Source: an uncultured Lysobacter sp.
GTDB taxonomy: Bacteria > Pseudomonadota > Gammaproteobacteria > Xanthomonadales > Xanthomonadaceae
Reading direction: 5' to 3'
NCBI GenBank assembly: GCA_946480055.1
Contig: CAMLID010000012.1
Coordinates: 1 to 64,000 of the forward strand
DNA length: 64,000 nt
Under the pieces are notes generated by a model that did no database searches, had not been told where the DNA came from, and was given only the letters and a program-made list of their open reading frames with translations. Shown here one piece after another: positions 20,654 to 30,536 of this stretch. Both the position numbers and the translations under genes were made by a program. Positions within the stretch are counted from its first letter, which is position 1. Every line of letters starts with the position of its first letter.

Positions 20654-23302
20654 TCAGTACGCCACCCGGAAGGTCACGCCGTAGGTACGCGGCGCGCCCA
20701 GGAAGGCGTTGAACGAGTTGAAGGCGTTGTTCGGCAACGGCGACACGTTCTGCAGCGGCGCGTCGAAACCGACCTGCGCGTACTCCTCGTCGAACAGGTT
20801 CTGACCCCACAACTCGACCATCCAGCGGCGGTCGCGACGGCCGATGGCGACGCGCGCATTGACCACGGTGAAGGCACCCTGCTCCTTCTCCGGATCCAGG
20901 TCGGAGCCGGTGTTGTAGTCGGACATGTACTTGGCGCCGAGGTTGAAGCGCGCCACCAGGTCGCTGGCGAAGTTCCAGTCGTAGGTGATCGAGGCCGAAC
21001 CCGACCAGTACGGCGCGAAGCTGACCTGGCTGCCCGGCAGCTTGTACAGCGCGCCGGCCGACGCGGTGCCGCCGGGCGCGATGAAGTCGCCGCCGGGACG
21101 CTCGTCGCCGTAGCGGGTGTCGGCATAGGTCAGGCCGGCCTGGACCATCAGTCCCTTCTGCGGCTGCCACAGCACTTCGGTGTCGATGCCCTGGGAGATC
21201 ACTTCCGGGATCGAACGCACCACGAAGCTGGTGCCGAGGAAGCTGTTGAGCTGGAAGTCCGAATAGGTCTGATGGAACAGGGTCGCGTTGAGCAGCAGGT
21301 TGCCGTCGGCCCAGGTGGTCTTGGCGCCGAGCTCGAAGCTGTTGACGAATTCGCCCGGGAACGAAGTGTCGTCGACCGGCCGGATGCCCTGCCCCGCGCT
21401 GGACAGGCCGTTGGCCGACTGCACGCGGTCGAGGTTGAAGCCGCCGGCCTTGTAGCCGCGCGCGCCGGAGACGTAGGTCATGATGTGGTCGTTCCAGCGG
21501 TACGCCACTTTCAGCGTGCCCGACCATTCTTTCTCGTCGCTCTCCTGATGGGTCGCGCGGCCGTTGTGCAGCGGGTTGGCCCAGGGCAGGCAGCTGAAGC
21601 CGACGATGTTGCTGATGATCGCGGCCTGCTGCGCCGGCGGCAGCGAGGCGAACGGCAATCCGCGTCCGGTCAACGCCGCGGCGATGCGGCCCTGCGCGGC
21701 CGGGCTGACCTGGCCGTTGGGACCGAAGTACGAAGCGCAGCCGGCGCTGCCGTTGGGATTGCTGTAGCGCGAATCCAGTTCCTTGTTCTCCTGGGTGTAG
21801 CGCAGGCCCATGGTGACGTCGAGCGCATCGGTCGCATGCCAGGTGTTGTTGGTGAAGAAGGCCTTGCTCTTGGCGTTCTGGCGGTACTTGTCGTCGGCGC
21901 CGAAGCCGACGAAGGCGGTGCCGAACGGACGCCCGGTGGTCTGCGACAGGAAGGTCGCCGCGGTCGGCGACTGCGCCAGCGCCGGGTTGATCAGGGCCAG
22001 CAGCGCGGTCGACAGGTAGGGCTCGTAGGCCGCACCGATACGGTAGGTCTCGTTGCGGTTGAGGTCCTCGTCGGAGAAGAACAGACCGAACATCCAGTCG
22101 ACCTTGGCGGTCGAACCGGTCAGGCGGAACTCCTGGCTGAAGGTCTTGAACTCGGTCAGCGACTCGTCTTCGTCGGCGTTGCGGTACAGCAGGTCGGCGC
22201 TGGTGAAGTCGAAGTCCAGGCCGTTGATCGAGCGCCATTCGCGCTTGGCGGTGATCGAGGTCAGGGTCGCGTTGTTGAACCAAGGCGTGATCCAGTTGAC
22301 CTCGGCCGAGACGCCCTTGTCCTTCATGTCCTGCTCGGTGCTGCGGTTGCTGTAGGCCACGCGCGCGAACGGGTCGGCGACCGGAGCCACGCCGGAATCC
22401 GGTGACAGCGCATCGATGATCGCACCGGTGGCGCCGCGCACCGTGGTCACGGCGGCGCAGCAGTTCTCTTCGCGGCTGGTGAAGTCGCCGATCAGGTTGA
22501 TGTCGAGGTTTTCGGTCGGCTCCAGCAGCAGCTGCGCGCGCAGGGTATGGAAGTTCTGGTCGGTGTCTTCCTTCTCCTGGCGCGGGCCGGCGCCGGTGCG
22601 CACGTCGAGGAAGCCATCGCGCTTGCGCTGGGCGCCGTAGATGCGGAACGCGGCGTTGTCGCCGATCGGCGTATTGAACGCACCGGCCAGGCCCAGCGCA
22701 CCGTAGTTGCCGACGGTGAACTCGCCCTCGACCGAAGTGTTGTAGTCGGGGCGGCGGCTGATGACGTTGATCACGCCGGCTGAGGTGTTCTTGCCGAACA
22801 CCGTGCCCTGCGGACCCTTGAGCACTTCGATGCGCTCGATCTCGCCCAGGTCGCCGAAGCCGACGCCGTTGCGCGGCCGGTACACGCCGTCGATCACCAC
22901 GCCCACCGACGATTCCAGACCGGCGTTGTCGCCGACCGTGCCGATGCCGCGGATACGCGCGGTGGTCTGAGCTTCGCTCTGGGTGCTGGTCACGGTCAGG
23001 CCGGGCACCAGCATCTGCAGATCCTTGACGTCGCGTACGCCGGTGTCCTGCAGCAATTGCTGGGGTAACGCGGTGATCGCGATCGGCACGTCCTGCAAGG
23101 CTTCCTCGCGCTTCTGCGCGGTCACGGTAAGACCGGCGAGCGTGGTCGCTTCCTCCTCGTCCTTAGCAGTTGCATCCGGCGACGCCTGCTGCGCGTGCAA
23201 CGGTGCGGCGGTGATCGCCGCCAACGCTGCCGCCACCGCAAAAGCGAGACGCCGACGTCCATGGTTCCGTGTTCCCTGGCTAGCCGACTTGCGAGCACTC
23301 AT
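20654..23302 (-). CDS. TonB-dependent outer-membrane receptor
   Basis: The start at 23302 is set by a strong AGGGGAGGT ribosome site and by the signal peptide that follows (MSARKSASQG, Arg-rich, hydrophobic core, PLHAQQ). An upstream ATG at 23320 precedes that ribosome site. The 882-residue protein has a plug domain (TVTAQKREEALQDVPIA, IRGIG, SVGVVIDGVYRPR, IERIEVLKGPQGTVFGKN) and a 22-strand barrel ending in Tyr (FRVAY). It would import a bound ligand across the outer membrane with TonB energy. The substrate is unknown: no siderophore, cobalamin or glycan gene lies next to it, and no Fur box was recognised. It has its own terminator. Confidence 0.9.
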   Translation of the reverse strand: MSARKSASQGTRNHGRRRLAFAVAAALAAITAAPLHAQQASPDATAKDEEEATTLAGLTVTAQKREEALQDVPIAITALPQQLLQDTGVRDVKDLQMLVPGLTVTSTQSEAQTTARIRGIGTVGDNAGLESSVGVVIDGVYRPRNGVGFGDLGEIERIEVLKGPQGTVFGKNTSAGVINVISRRPDYNTSVEGEFTVGNYGALGLAGAFNTPIGDNAAFRIYGAQRKRDGFLDVRTGAGPRQEKEDTDQNFHTLRAQLLLEPTENLDINLIGDFTSREENCCAAVTTVRGATGAIIDALSPDSGVAPVADPFARVAYSNRSTEQDMKDKGVSAEVNWITPWFNNATLTSITAKREWRSINGLDFDFTSADLLYRNADEDESLTEFKTFSQEFRLTGSTAKVDWMFGLFFSDEDLNRNETYRIGAAYEPYLSTALLALINPALAQSPTAATFLSQTTGRPFGTAFVGFGADDKYRQNAKSKAFFTNNTWHATDALDVTMGLRYTQENKELDSRYSNPNGSAGCASYFGPNGQVSPAAQGRIAAALTGRGLPFASLPPAQQAAIISNIVGFSCLPWANPLHNGRATHQESDEKEWSGTLKVAYRWNDHIMTYVSGARGYKAGGFNLDRVQSANGLSSAGQGIRPVDDTSFPGEFVNSFELGAKTTWADGNLLLNATLFHQTYSDFQLNSFLGTSFVVRSIPEVISQGIDTEVLWQPQKGLMVQAGLTYADTRYGDERPGGDFIAPGGTASAGALYKLPGSQVSFAPYWSGSASITYDWNFASDLVARFNLGAKYMSDYNTGSDLDPEKEQGAFTVVNARVAIGRRDRRWMVELWGQNLFDEEYAQVGFDAPLQNVSPLPNNAFNSFNAFLGAPRTYGVTFRVAY

Positions 23303-23887
23303 CGCGACCTCCCCTGACATTGTTAGACCGCCGGCATCTGCCGGCGGAGACCTGGCCCTGCGAATTGACGACCTGCAGACCGCGGCGCGAACCGCGCCGG
23401 CGCGCCCCCTAGACGCGCCCCCGTGCAAACCACCAGCGTCAACGTGTGCCGACCGGGACGACGGCCAGGATAATTGACGCTGCGCACAAAAAAGATAGCC
23501 GAAGCTAGCACGCCCGTCGCGTGCGTCATGCGGCGCAGCAGCAATCGCACGACCGTTCGTCTCGTCGTGACCCGGACGAGCAGCGATTGAATGCCCTGAT
23601 TGCACACCCCTGCCGTAAAAGAATCGCGCCGAGGCTAGCGCTCGGGTAGATCGATTTGCGTATCGCCGGAGGGTCGCCCACGATCCAAGCGTCATCCGGG
23701 ATGACAGGGGCGCACCGCTCCTCTGTTCGAGGACGAGAAGACCCTGATCTTCGGCATCGGTATCAGCCGATAGCCGGCGGGCGACCTCACCGCCACGACG
23801 GGCAGGCCCGTGGCGGTCCGCAAGTCAGTACCTCGCTGGCCTGAACGTGCGCCTGGAATCGGATAGCGCGAGCGCGCCATCGCACCG
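23303..23887. other. 585-base gap without a supported gene
   Basis: This region separates the TonB-receptor start from the galE stop; both genes are on the minus strand. Short open frames exist on both strands but show no recognisable protein or credible ribosome site. It presumably contains the receptor promoter. No strong hairpin with a U-run was found after galE. Confidence 0.5.
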
Positions 23888-24985
23888 TCACTCCGAACGG
23901 CCTGAACCTTTGTTTCTATGGGAATCGAGCGGCAACGACTTGACCCTTCCCAGCGGCCGTTGATAGCCATCGGGATTTGTCGACTGCCACCGCCACGCAT
24001 CACGACACATGGCATGCAGGTCCAATTGCGTCCGCCATCCGAGCAGACGATGCGCGAGCGACGGATCCGCATAGACCTGCGCGACGTCGCCCCGGCGACG
24101 CTCCACGATTTCATAGGGGATGCTGCATCCGGATGCCTGTTCGAAGGCATGCACGAGCTCCAGTACGCTGATCCCGCGACCGGTTCCCAGGTTGACGGTC
24201 AGGTTGCCGTCGCCACGCATGAGGTAATCCAGCGCGACCACATGTGCCTGCGCCAGGTCCATGACATGTATGTAGTCGCGGATTCCAGTGCCGTCTGGGG
24301 TCGGGTAGTCGTCACCGAAGATGCTCAGCTTGCTACGCCGTCCCGCGGCGACCTGGCAGATGTAAGGCATCAGGTTGTTGGGAATACCCGACGGATCCTC
24401 GCCGATCAGACCCGAAGGGTGCGCACCGACGGGGTTGAAGTAACGCAGATTGGCAGCGCGGAAGGAGGTATCCGCGTGACACAGATCGTTGATCAGCTGC
24501 TCCATCACCAGCTTGGTGCGGCCATAGGGGTTGGTCACGTCCAGCCGGGCCTGCTCGTTGATCGGAACGCTCTCCGGATCGCCGTAGACGGTGGCCGACG
24601 AGCTGAACACCAACCGCGCCACGCCCGCTTCCTGCATTGCCCTCAGCAGGTTGATCGTGCCCGAGATATTGTTTTCGAAGTACGCCAATGGCCGAACGAA
24701 CGACTCGCCGACGGCCTTGAGCGCGGCGAAGTGAATCACGGCATCGAACCGATGACGCTTGAACAGTCGGGTCACGGCTGACTTGCTGCGGAAGTCCAGG
24801 CGCTCGCACTCCACCGGTGCGCCCATGATGCGCTGCAAGCGCAATAGGACGCGCGGCGAACTGTTCGAGAAATTGTCGGCGATGACGACACGATGCCCCT
24901 GCTCCGCCAGCGCAGCGCAGGCGTGGCTGCCGATGTAGCCGGCGCCACCGCATACCAGGACGCACATCGTTGTCTGGCCGGCCAT
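23888..24985 (-). CDS. galE: UDP-glucose 4-epimerase
   Basis: GalE interconverts UDP-glucose and UDP-galactose (and often the N-acetyl forms), feeding EPS and LPS synthesis. The extended short-chain dehydrogenase fold is clear: GGAGYIGSH for [11 protein letters not shown] with the catalytic Ser, and NPYGRTK with the Tyr-xxx-Lys pair. [16 protein letters not shown] marks the C-terminal substrate region. The last ~25 residues extend beyond the usual end. The start is 24985 or 24967 (MCVLVCGG). It is divergent from the main EPS operon, with 202 bases between them, and marks the left edge of the EPS locus. Confidence 0.9.
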   Translation of the reverse strand: MAGQTTMCVLVCGGAGYIGSHACAALAEQGHRVVIADNFSNSSPRVLLRLQRIMGAPVECERLDFRSKSAVTRLFKRHRFDAVIHFAALKAVGESFVRPLAYFENNISGTINLLRAMQEAGVARLVFSSSATVYGDPESVPINEQARLDVTNPYGRTKLVMEQLINDLCHADTSFRAANLRYFNPVGAHPSGLIGEDPSGIPNNLMPYICQVAAGRRSKLSIFGDDYPTPDGTGIRDYIHVMDLAQAHVVALDYLMRGDGNLTVNLGTGRGISVLELVHAFEQASGCSIPYEIVERRRGDVAQVYADPSLAHRLLGWRTQLDLHAMCRDAWRWQSTNPDGYQRPLGRVKSLPLDSHRNKGSGRSE

Positions 24986-25187
24986 CTGGGTTCGCCACTG
25001 CTGCCCCTATTTCCGGAACAACGCGGAATGGAGGTCCGGGCGTCCAGTCTTGCGGCCGCCAGCCCGCGCCGCCCCCTCTCGCCCCTCCGCCGGTCGCTCC
25101 GTGTCCGCGATGGCGCTCGGCTGGCGTTTACCACTAGACCGGATGCCGCACCACGGGCTCGGAAGTCGACCATCAGGGGAGGTCTGC

Positions 25188-26483
25188 TTGGCAAGCTATG
25201 CCCCGTTAGCCTCGCTGGACGAGGCCCGTATCGCGGTTCTGGGCCTGGGCTACGTAGGCCTGCCGCTCGCCGTGGCCTTCGGAAAGCGATTTCCGACCGT
25301 CGGATTCGACATCGACGCCGCGCGCGTGGCCGAGCTCAAGGAGCATCGCGACCATACCCGCGAGGTCTCGGCGGAAGAGCTACGCGAGGCCGCGCTGCTG
25401 GCGTTCAGCAGCGATCCGTCGTCGCTGGCCGGCTGCAACGTGTTCATCGTGACCGTGCCGACGCCCATCGACGAGTACAAGCGCCCCGACCTGCGCCCGC
25501 TCGAGTCGGCCAGCCGGACGGTGGGCCGGGCGATCGGACGCGGCGGCATCGTGATCTACGAGTCGACCGTATATCCCGGAGCGACGGAGGAGATCTGCGT
25601 CCCGATCGTCGAACGCGAATCGAACCTGGCGTTCAACCAGGACTTCTATGCCGGTTACAGCCCGGAGCGCATCAACCCGGGCGACCCGCACCACCGCCTG
25701 GAAACCATCATGAAAGTCACTTCGGGCTCGACGCCGGAGGCGGCCGGGCTCGTCGACTCTCTGTATGGGCGGATCATCAAAGCGGGGACCCACAAGGCGT
25801 CCAGCATCCGCGTGGCCGAAGCGGCGAAGGTCATCGAGAACATCCAGCGCGACGTCAACATCGCCCTGATCAACGAATTGGCCCTGCTTTTCCATCGCCT
25901 CGACATCGACACCCACGAGGTGCTCGAAGCCGCCGGCACCAAGTGGAATTTCCTGCCGTTCCGTCCGGGCCTGGTCGGCGGCCATTGTATCGGCGTGGAC
26001 CCCTATTACCTCACGCACAAGGCGCAGCAGATCGGCTACCACCCGGACATGATCCTCGCCGGACGCCGCATCAACGACGGCATGGGCAGTCATGTCGCGC
26101 GCCGAGTGGTGAAGCTGATGCGTCAGCGCAACCAGGACATGACTCAGGCACGGGTGCTGGTTCTGGGCCTTGCGTTCAAGGAGAACTGCCCGGACCTGCG
26201 CAACACCAAGGTGGTCGACATCATTCGCGAACTCCACTGCTACAACGCCAAGGTCGACGTGCACGACCCCTGGGTCAACGCCGGACATGCGTACGACGAG
26301 TACGGCGTGAACCTAGTCGCCGAGCCCGAGCCTGGGCGCTACGACGCGATCGTGCTTGCGGTGGCGCATGGGGAGTTCGTCGCCATGGGCGCGGAGCGGA
26401 TCCGCAGCCTGGGCGTACCCGGGGCCGTTCTTTTCGACGTCAAGCGTGCGTTGCCGCGCGCCAGCGTCGACGGTTGCCTGTGA
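25188..26483 (+). CDS. UDP-HexNAc 6-dehydrogenase (TviB/WbpO/CapL type)
   Basis: The enzyme oxidises a UDP-N-acetylhexosamine at C6 to the uronic acid using NAD. I place the start at a TTG (25188) because AGGGGAGGT stands 4 bases before it and family similarity starts just after. This gives 431 residues, the usual length; an open frame continues upstream without similarity. Motifs are [16 protein letters not shown] with FDID for NAD binding, [23 protein letters not shown], and [12 protein letters not shown] with the catalytic Cys267. The TviB subgroup is favoured over simple UDP-glucose dehydrogenase by the GFDID..HDHT-like N-terminal region. It starts the plus-strand EPS operon. Confidence 0.85.
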   Translation: MASYAPLASLDEARIAVLGLGYVGLPLAVAFGKRFPTVGFDIDAARVAELKEHRDHTREVSAEELREAALLAFSSDPSSLAGCNVFIVTVPTPIDEYKRPDLRPLESASRTVGRAIGRGGIVIYESTVYPGATEEICVPIVERESNLAFNQDFYAGYSPERINPGDPHHRLETIMKVTSGSTPEAAGLVDSLYGRIIKAGTHKASSIRVAEAAKVIENIQRDVNIALINELALLFHRLDIDTHEVLEAAGTKWNFLPFRPGLVGGHCIGVDPYYLTHKAQQIGYHPDMILAGRRINDGMGSHVARRVVKLMRQRNQDMTQARVLVLGLAFKENCPDLRNTKVVDIIRELHCYNAKVDVHDPWVNAGHAYDEYGVNLVAEPEPGRYDAIVLAVAHGEFVAMGAERIRSLGVPGAVLFDVKRALPRASVDGCL

Positions 26484-26488
26484 CTGCC

Positions 26489-27496
26489 ATGCGCATCCTG
26501 GTCACAGGCGCGGCGGGCTTCATCGGCGCAAAGCTGAGCGAGGTGTTGCTTGCACGAGGCGACGAAGTTCTCGGCTTCGACGACCTCAATGCGTACTACG
26601 ACCCGAGCCTGAAACAGGCTCGCCTGGCACGCCTGCTGCCGCAGGTGAATTTTAGCTTCGTGCTCGGCTCGCTCGAGGACCGGGCAGCGGTGGACGCTGC
26701 CTTCACCTCGTTCGGACCCCAGCGGGTTGTGAATCTGGCGGCGCAGGCCGGCGTGCGGTACTCGCTCGAGAACCCCCGCGCCTACGTCGACAGCAATGTC
26801 GTCGGATTTCTGAACATCCTGGAAGCCTGTCGCCATCGCGCCATCGAACACCTCGTGTACGCCTCGTCCAGTTCGGTGTACGGCGCCAATCGCAAGCTTC
26901 CGTTCTCGGTCGACGACAACGTCGACCATCCGGTGAGCATGTACGCCGCGACGAAGAAGGCCAACGAGCTGATGGCGCACACCTACAGCCACCTGTTCGG
27001 GCTGCCGACGACGGGGCTGCGCTTCTTCACCGTCTACGGCCCCTGGGGACGGCCGGACATGGCGCTGTTCGTCTTCACGCGCAAGATCCTCGCCGGCGAA
27101 CCGATCGACATCTTCAATCACGGCCATCACAGCCGTGACTTCACCTACATCGACGACATCGTCGAGGGCATCGTCCGCACGCTTGACCGGATCCCAGCCC
27201 CCGACCTGGACAAGGCGTCGGCGACGCCCTCGCCCGCCAGCTCCAGCGCGCCCTACCGGCTCTACAACATCGGCAACCACCAGCCCGTCGAGCTGTTGCG
27301 CTACATCGAGGTGCTCGAGGGCTGCCTGGGGCGCAAATCTGAACGACGCCTGCTGCCCATGCAGCCGGGCGACGTGCCCGACACCTGCGCCGATGTCGAG
27401 GCGCTGCGCCGGGATGTGGGGTACTCGCCGTCGACTCCCGTGGAAGTCGGGGTCGCGCGGTTCGTCGACTGGTACCGCCAATACTACGGAGCCTGA
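26489..27496 (+). CDS. NAD-dependent epimerase, UDP-glucuronate 4-epimerase (CapI) type
   Basis: The 335-residue short-chain dehydrogenase has GAAGFIG for NAD, SSSSVYG with the active-site Ser, and YAATKKANE with the Tyr-Lys pair. The N-terminal segment FDDLNAYYDPSLKQARL is typical of CapI-type UDP-uronate 4-epimerases, and TVYGPWGRPDMALF fits the same group. It would turn the neighbouring dehydrogenase product, or UDP-GlcA, into the galacto form. A GTG at 26480 overlapping the previous stop (GTGA) is an alternative start that would add three residues. It is co-transcribed with the dehydrogenase. Confidence 0.85.
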   Translation: MRILVTGAAGFIGAKLSEVLLARGDEVLGFDDLNAYYDPSLKQARLARLLPQVNFSFVLGSLEDRAAVDAAFTSFGPQRVVNLAAQAGVRYSLENPRAYVDSNVVGFLNILEACRHRAIEHLVYASSSSVYGANRKLPFSVDDNVDHPVSMYAATKKANELMAHTYSHLFGLPTTGLRFFTVYGPWGRPDMALFVFTRKILAGEPIDIFNHGHHSRDFTYIDDIVEGIVRTLDRIPAPDLDKASATPSPASSSAPYRLYNIGNHQPVELLRYIEVLEGCLGRKSERRLLPMQPGDVPDTCADVEALRRDVGYSPSTPVEVGVARFVDWYRQYYGA

Positions 27497-27580
27497 AGGA
27501 ACGGGCCCCTGTCACCGTCGGATTTGGCCGGGCGCAACAGTGCTCGGCGTTGTTTAAGTGGGGTCAATCGGAGAATCGCC

Positions 27581-28198
27581 ATGCGCCTTGCAGCCTCCCT
27601 TCGGGCTTTGGGTCTGCCCCTTCTGCTTGCCGGTTGCGTCAGTTCGGGGAACCTCACCTCGGGCGCCCCGCCGGCCGCCGCCCCGGTCGCGGACGAATAC
27701 CAGATCGGCGTCGACGACATCGTCCAGGTTTCGGTCTGGCGGAATCCCGAGCTGGGCATCACCGCCCCGGTCCGTCCGGACGGCAAGATCTCGGTGCCCC
27801 TGGTCGGCGACGTCATGGCCGGCGGCCGGACACCCGACGCCGTCGCCAAAGAACTGCAGGGGAAGCTCGCGACTTACGTGATCGAGCCTCAGGTGACGGT
27901 GATCATCACCGAACTGCGCAGCCACGAATATCTGTCGCGCGTGCGGGTCACCGGTGCGGTACGTACGCCGGTGTCGATTCCCTACCGCCAGGGCATGACC
28001 GTGCTGGATGCGGTGCTTGCGGCCGGCGGCGTCACCGAGTTCGCCGCAGCTGACCGCTCCAGCCTGCACCGCAAGAACGGCGATGGTGCGCAGGCCTACG
28101 GCGTGCAGCTCGACAACATCCTCAATGCCGGTGATCTCAGCACCAACTACAAGGTCGCCCCTGGCGACGTGATTACAGTGCCGGAGCGCGTCTTGTGA
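27581..28198 (+). CDS. polysaccharide export lipoprotein (Wza/EpsE-like)
   Basis: The 205-residue protein starts with a lipoprotein signal and the lipobox LLAGC, with Cys19 as the lipidated residue. Next comes a Poly_export domain (YQIGVDDIVQVSVWRNPEL, VRPDGKISVPLVGDV, KELQGKLATYV) and a SLBB-type segment (VRVTGAVRTPVSIPYRQGMTVLDAV). It ends at DVITVPERVL. The short form, without the extra SLBB repeats and C-terminal helix of E. coli Wza, is the one known from exosortase-type EPS loci. It would form an outer-membrane export ring. It overlaps the next gene by 4 bases. Confidence 0.9.
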   Translation: MRLAASLRALGLPLLLAGCVSSGNLTSGAPPAAAPVADEYQIGVDDIVQVSVWRNPELGITAPVRPDGKISVPLVGDVMAGGRTPDAVAKELQGKLATYVIEPQVTVIITELRSHEYLSRVRVTGAVRTPVSIPYRQGMTVLDAVLAAGGVTEFAAADRSSLHRKNGDGAQAYGVQLDNILNAGDLSTNYKVAPGDVITVPERVL

Positions 28199-29784
28199 AC
28201 AACCCGTACGGGCAACCGCTGTTGCCAGGTCCGTCGGCCGATCGCCTGCCGACGCTGACCATGCTGTCGCTCGCCCGAAGGGAATTCCGGCGCTACCTGT
28301 TGCCGCTCGCCACTATTTTTGCCGTCATTGCGCTGCTTTTCCTGGCCTGGGGGCTGTTCAACCCGTCCACGTACAAGTCGTCGGCGATGGTACTTGTCCA
28401 GGACAACACCCCGATCGCACCGCTCATGGAGGGACGCACCACTGCACCCAACGAGGTCGCCCGCGCGGTCATTTCGCGCGAAGTGCTCTTTGGGCGTCGC
28501 GTCATGGAAGATGTGCTGAAGGCCGGTGGCTGGCTGGAAGGACACCCCAGCCCGCTGCAGAAGCAGGAGCTGATCAACTCCATCATCAACAGCACGGACA
28601 TCGTGGTCACCGATCGCGCTCAGACGCGCTCGACGGACCCGAAGCTCAGCCTTGTGAAGATCACTTATTCGGATTCCGATCCGAAGCGCGCCTATGCCGT
28701 GACCAAGCGATTCTCGGAGGCGCTGATAGAACAGGTGCTGGACTCCAGGGCGCGCGCTAGCCGTTCCGCATATCAGTTCATCGATGCGCAGGTGGAGAAT
28801 TACCAGCGCGCGTTCTCCGACGCCGACCGGAAGTTGCGCGAGTACCGCAGCTCGAACCCGGATGCGATGCCGGGCGTCGATACCGACGTTTCCGCCCGTA
28901 TCGCGGAACTGCGCCGGGCCGCCGACAACGCCAGCATGGATCTGGCCGACGTCGGTGCGCAGGAGCGCCAGGTGATGAGCCAGCTCTCGCGCGAAAGCCA
29001 GCTGAACACCATCTCTCGTTCCACGCAGACCAACGTCCGGCTCGCAACACTGCAAGCAGAGCAGGACCGCCTGATGCTGACCTATACGGCTCAGCATCCG
29101 GACGTCGTCCGGGTCCGCAACCAGATCCGCGAGCTGCGGAACAATCCCGGGGCGAGATCCAGTGGAATGGCGGTGCTGCCTGGCGAGACCGCGTCGATGA
29201 ATCCGGTCTACCAGCAGCTCCGCACGCAGCTGGCGGAGGTCCGCCGACAGGGCGCGGCCTCGGCGTCGCGCCTTGCCACGGCGCAGGCGCTGCTTCGCGA
29301 GGAACTCCAACGCAGCCGCAGGATCATCAGCGACGAGGGCACCGTCACTGCGTTGACCCGCGTACATGATGTCAACAAGGAAATGTTCGACGACCTCCTC
29401 AAGCGTCGCGAGAACGCGCGCGTTTCGATGAGTCTGGACGCGGATGGCCGCAGCCTCGGCTTCCAGATCCTGGAACCCGCCTCGATTCCACTGCAGGCCA
29501 CGGGCCTGCGCCTGATGCATTTCGCCGTGGCCGGCCTGCTGCTGGCGATCGTCATCCCGCTGGTGATGCTGTCGATGCTGGTCAAGCATGACCCGCGCGT
29601 GCGCTCGCCGTTGCAGATCGAACGCGATGCCGGCCTGCCGGTACTCGGGGTCATCCCGCTACACCTGACGCACGACCAGACCGAACGGCACGCCAAGCGG
29701 ATGAAGCTCGGATCGATCCTGTTCGCAGTCGTGCCCGTTATCTATGGTCTCGTGTTCGTCCTGAAAATGACGGATGTCCTATGA
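28195..29784 (+). CDS. polysaccharide chain-length determinant (Wzz/GumC/XrtA type)
   Basis: The start is a GTG overlapping the stop of the export gene (GTGA). The 529-residue inner-membrane protein has a Wzz domain with a first membrane helix near residues 34-55. A long periplasmic coiled coil follows, about 190-400, rich in RARASRSAYQ and QLAEVRRQ-type heptads. A second helix near 440-462 follows the proline-rich LEPASIPLQ, and a third lies near 505-523. The fold controls chain length and bridges to the export ring. The kinase domain is not fused but encoded by the next gene, as in exosortase-A loci. It overlaps that gene by 4 bases. Confidence 0.88.
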   Translation: MNNPYGQPLLPGPSADRLPTLTMLSLARREFRRYLLPLATIFAVIALLFLAWGLFNPSTYKSSAMVLVQDNTPIAPLMEGRTTAPNEVARAVISREVLFGRRVMEDVLKAGGWLEGHPSPLQKQELINSIINSTDIVVTDRAQTRSTDPKLSLVKITYSDSDPKRAYAVTKRFSEALIEQVLDSRARASRSAYQFIDAQVENYQRAFSDADRKLREYRSSNPDAMPGVDTDVSARIAELRRAADNASMDLADVGAQERQVMSQLSRESQLNTISRSTQTNVRLATLQAEQDRLMLTYTAQHPDVVRVRNQIRELRNNPGARSSGMAVLPGETASMNPVYQQLRTQLAEVRRQGAASASRLATAQALLREELQRSRRIISDEGTVTALTRVHDVNKEMFDDLLKRRENARVSMSLDADGRSLGFQILEPASIPLQATGLRLMHFAVAGLLLAIVIPLVMLSMLVKHDPRVRSPLQIERDAGLPVLGVIPLHLTHDQTERHAKRMKLGSILFAVVPVIYGLVFVLKMTDVL

Positions 29785-30536
29785 ACGATCTCAATCGCCA
29801 CGCAGCAGATGCATCGGCCAAGATGACTGATATCAAACATGGGAACAAAAGCGTTGCGCGCCGCGATGGGGGGATGACCCTGACGCCCGAGCAGCTGGTC
29901 GAACGCTCGATCATTCCCTTCGCCGATGGCGCCAACCGACAACTGGTCAACGCCTTCCGGGAACTGCGCACTCGCTTGCTGGCGACCGCGACGGACAACT
30001 TCATCACCTTGGTCGCGCCGGTCGGGCCGGGGTGCGGGGGAAGCTTCGTGGCCCGCAATCTCGCGCTCACGATCACTCTCGACCAGGAAAGGAGCGCGCT
30101 GCTGATCGACTGCAACCTGCTTCACCCTGTCCAGCATTCCGTGATGAAGGTCAACGACTCCCGCGGCAGCCTGATCAACTATCTGGAAGACCCGGATGCC
30201 GACGTGGAAGACATGATCTACAGCACCGTCATCCCGCGCCTGAAGCTGATTCCCGCAGGACGGTCGGCCTACAGCGAAATGGAAACCGAATACTTCTCCT
30301 CGTTCCGCATGCGTCTTCTGCTCGATTCTCTTCGCAGCAGTTATTCCGATCGCTACATCATCCTGGACAGCCCGCCGACGCTCGGCGCGCCCGATGCGCG
30401 CATCCTGTCGGAACTGGCGGACGTGGTGGTCCTGGTCGCGGGATACGGCCGGAATACCCCCTCGGAGATCGCCGCAGCCGCCGCCAATTTCGATCCCGCT
30501 AAGTTCGCCGGCGTGATTTTCAATGAGAGCGCCTGA
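29781..30536 (+). CDS. CpsD/CapB-like P-loop protein with a degenerate Walker A
   Basis: The 251-residue protein aligns with the ATPase domain of bacterial tyrosine autokinases that partner Wzz proteins. The Walker A' (LLIDCN) and Walker B (YIILDSPP) strands are in place. At the P-loop, residues 81-88 read VGPGCGGS: the Lys expected at position 87 is Gly. There is also no Tyr cluster at the C-terminus, which ends VIFNESA. An active autokinase is therefore doubtful, and it may be a structural or regulatory partner of the chain-length protein. It overlaps both neighbours (4 and 14 bases) within the EPS operon. Confidence 0.8.
   Translation: MNDLNRHAADASAKMTDIKHGNKSVARRDGGMTLTPEQLVERSIIPFADGANRQLVNAFRELRTRLLATATDNFITLVAPVGPGCGGSFVARNLALTITLDQERSALLIDCNLLHPVQHSVMKVNDSRGSLINYLEDPDADVEDMIYSTVIPRLKLIPAGRSAYSEMETEYFSSFRMRLLLDSLRSSYSDRYIILDSPPTLGAPDARILSELADVVVLVAGYGRNTPSEIAAAAANFDPAKFAGVIFNESA

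Noticed and set aside
24893..27496. 867-codon frame that would fuse an N-terminal region to the epimerase
   Set aside because: Only the part from 26489 matches a protein family. The upstream part lies out of frame over the conserved dehydrogenase gene.
29781..30536. Functional bacterial tyrosine autokinase
   Set aside because: The P-loop lysine and the C-terminal Tyr cluster are both absent, so the gene is described as a degenerate homologue.
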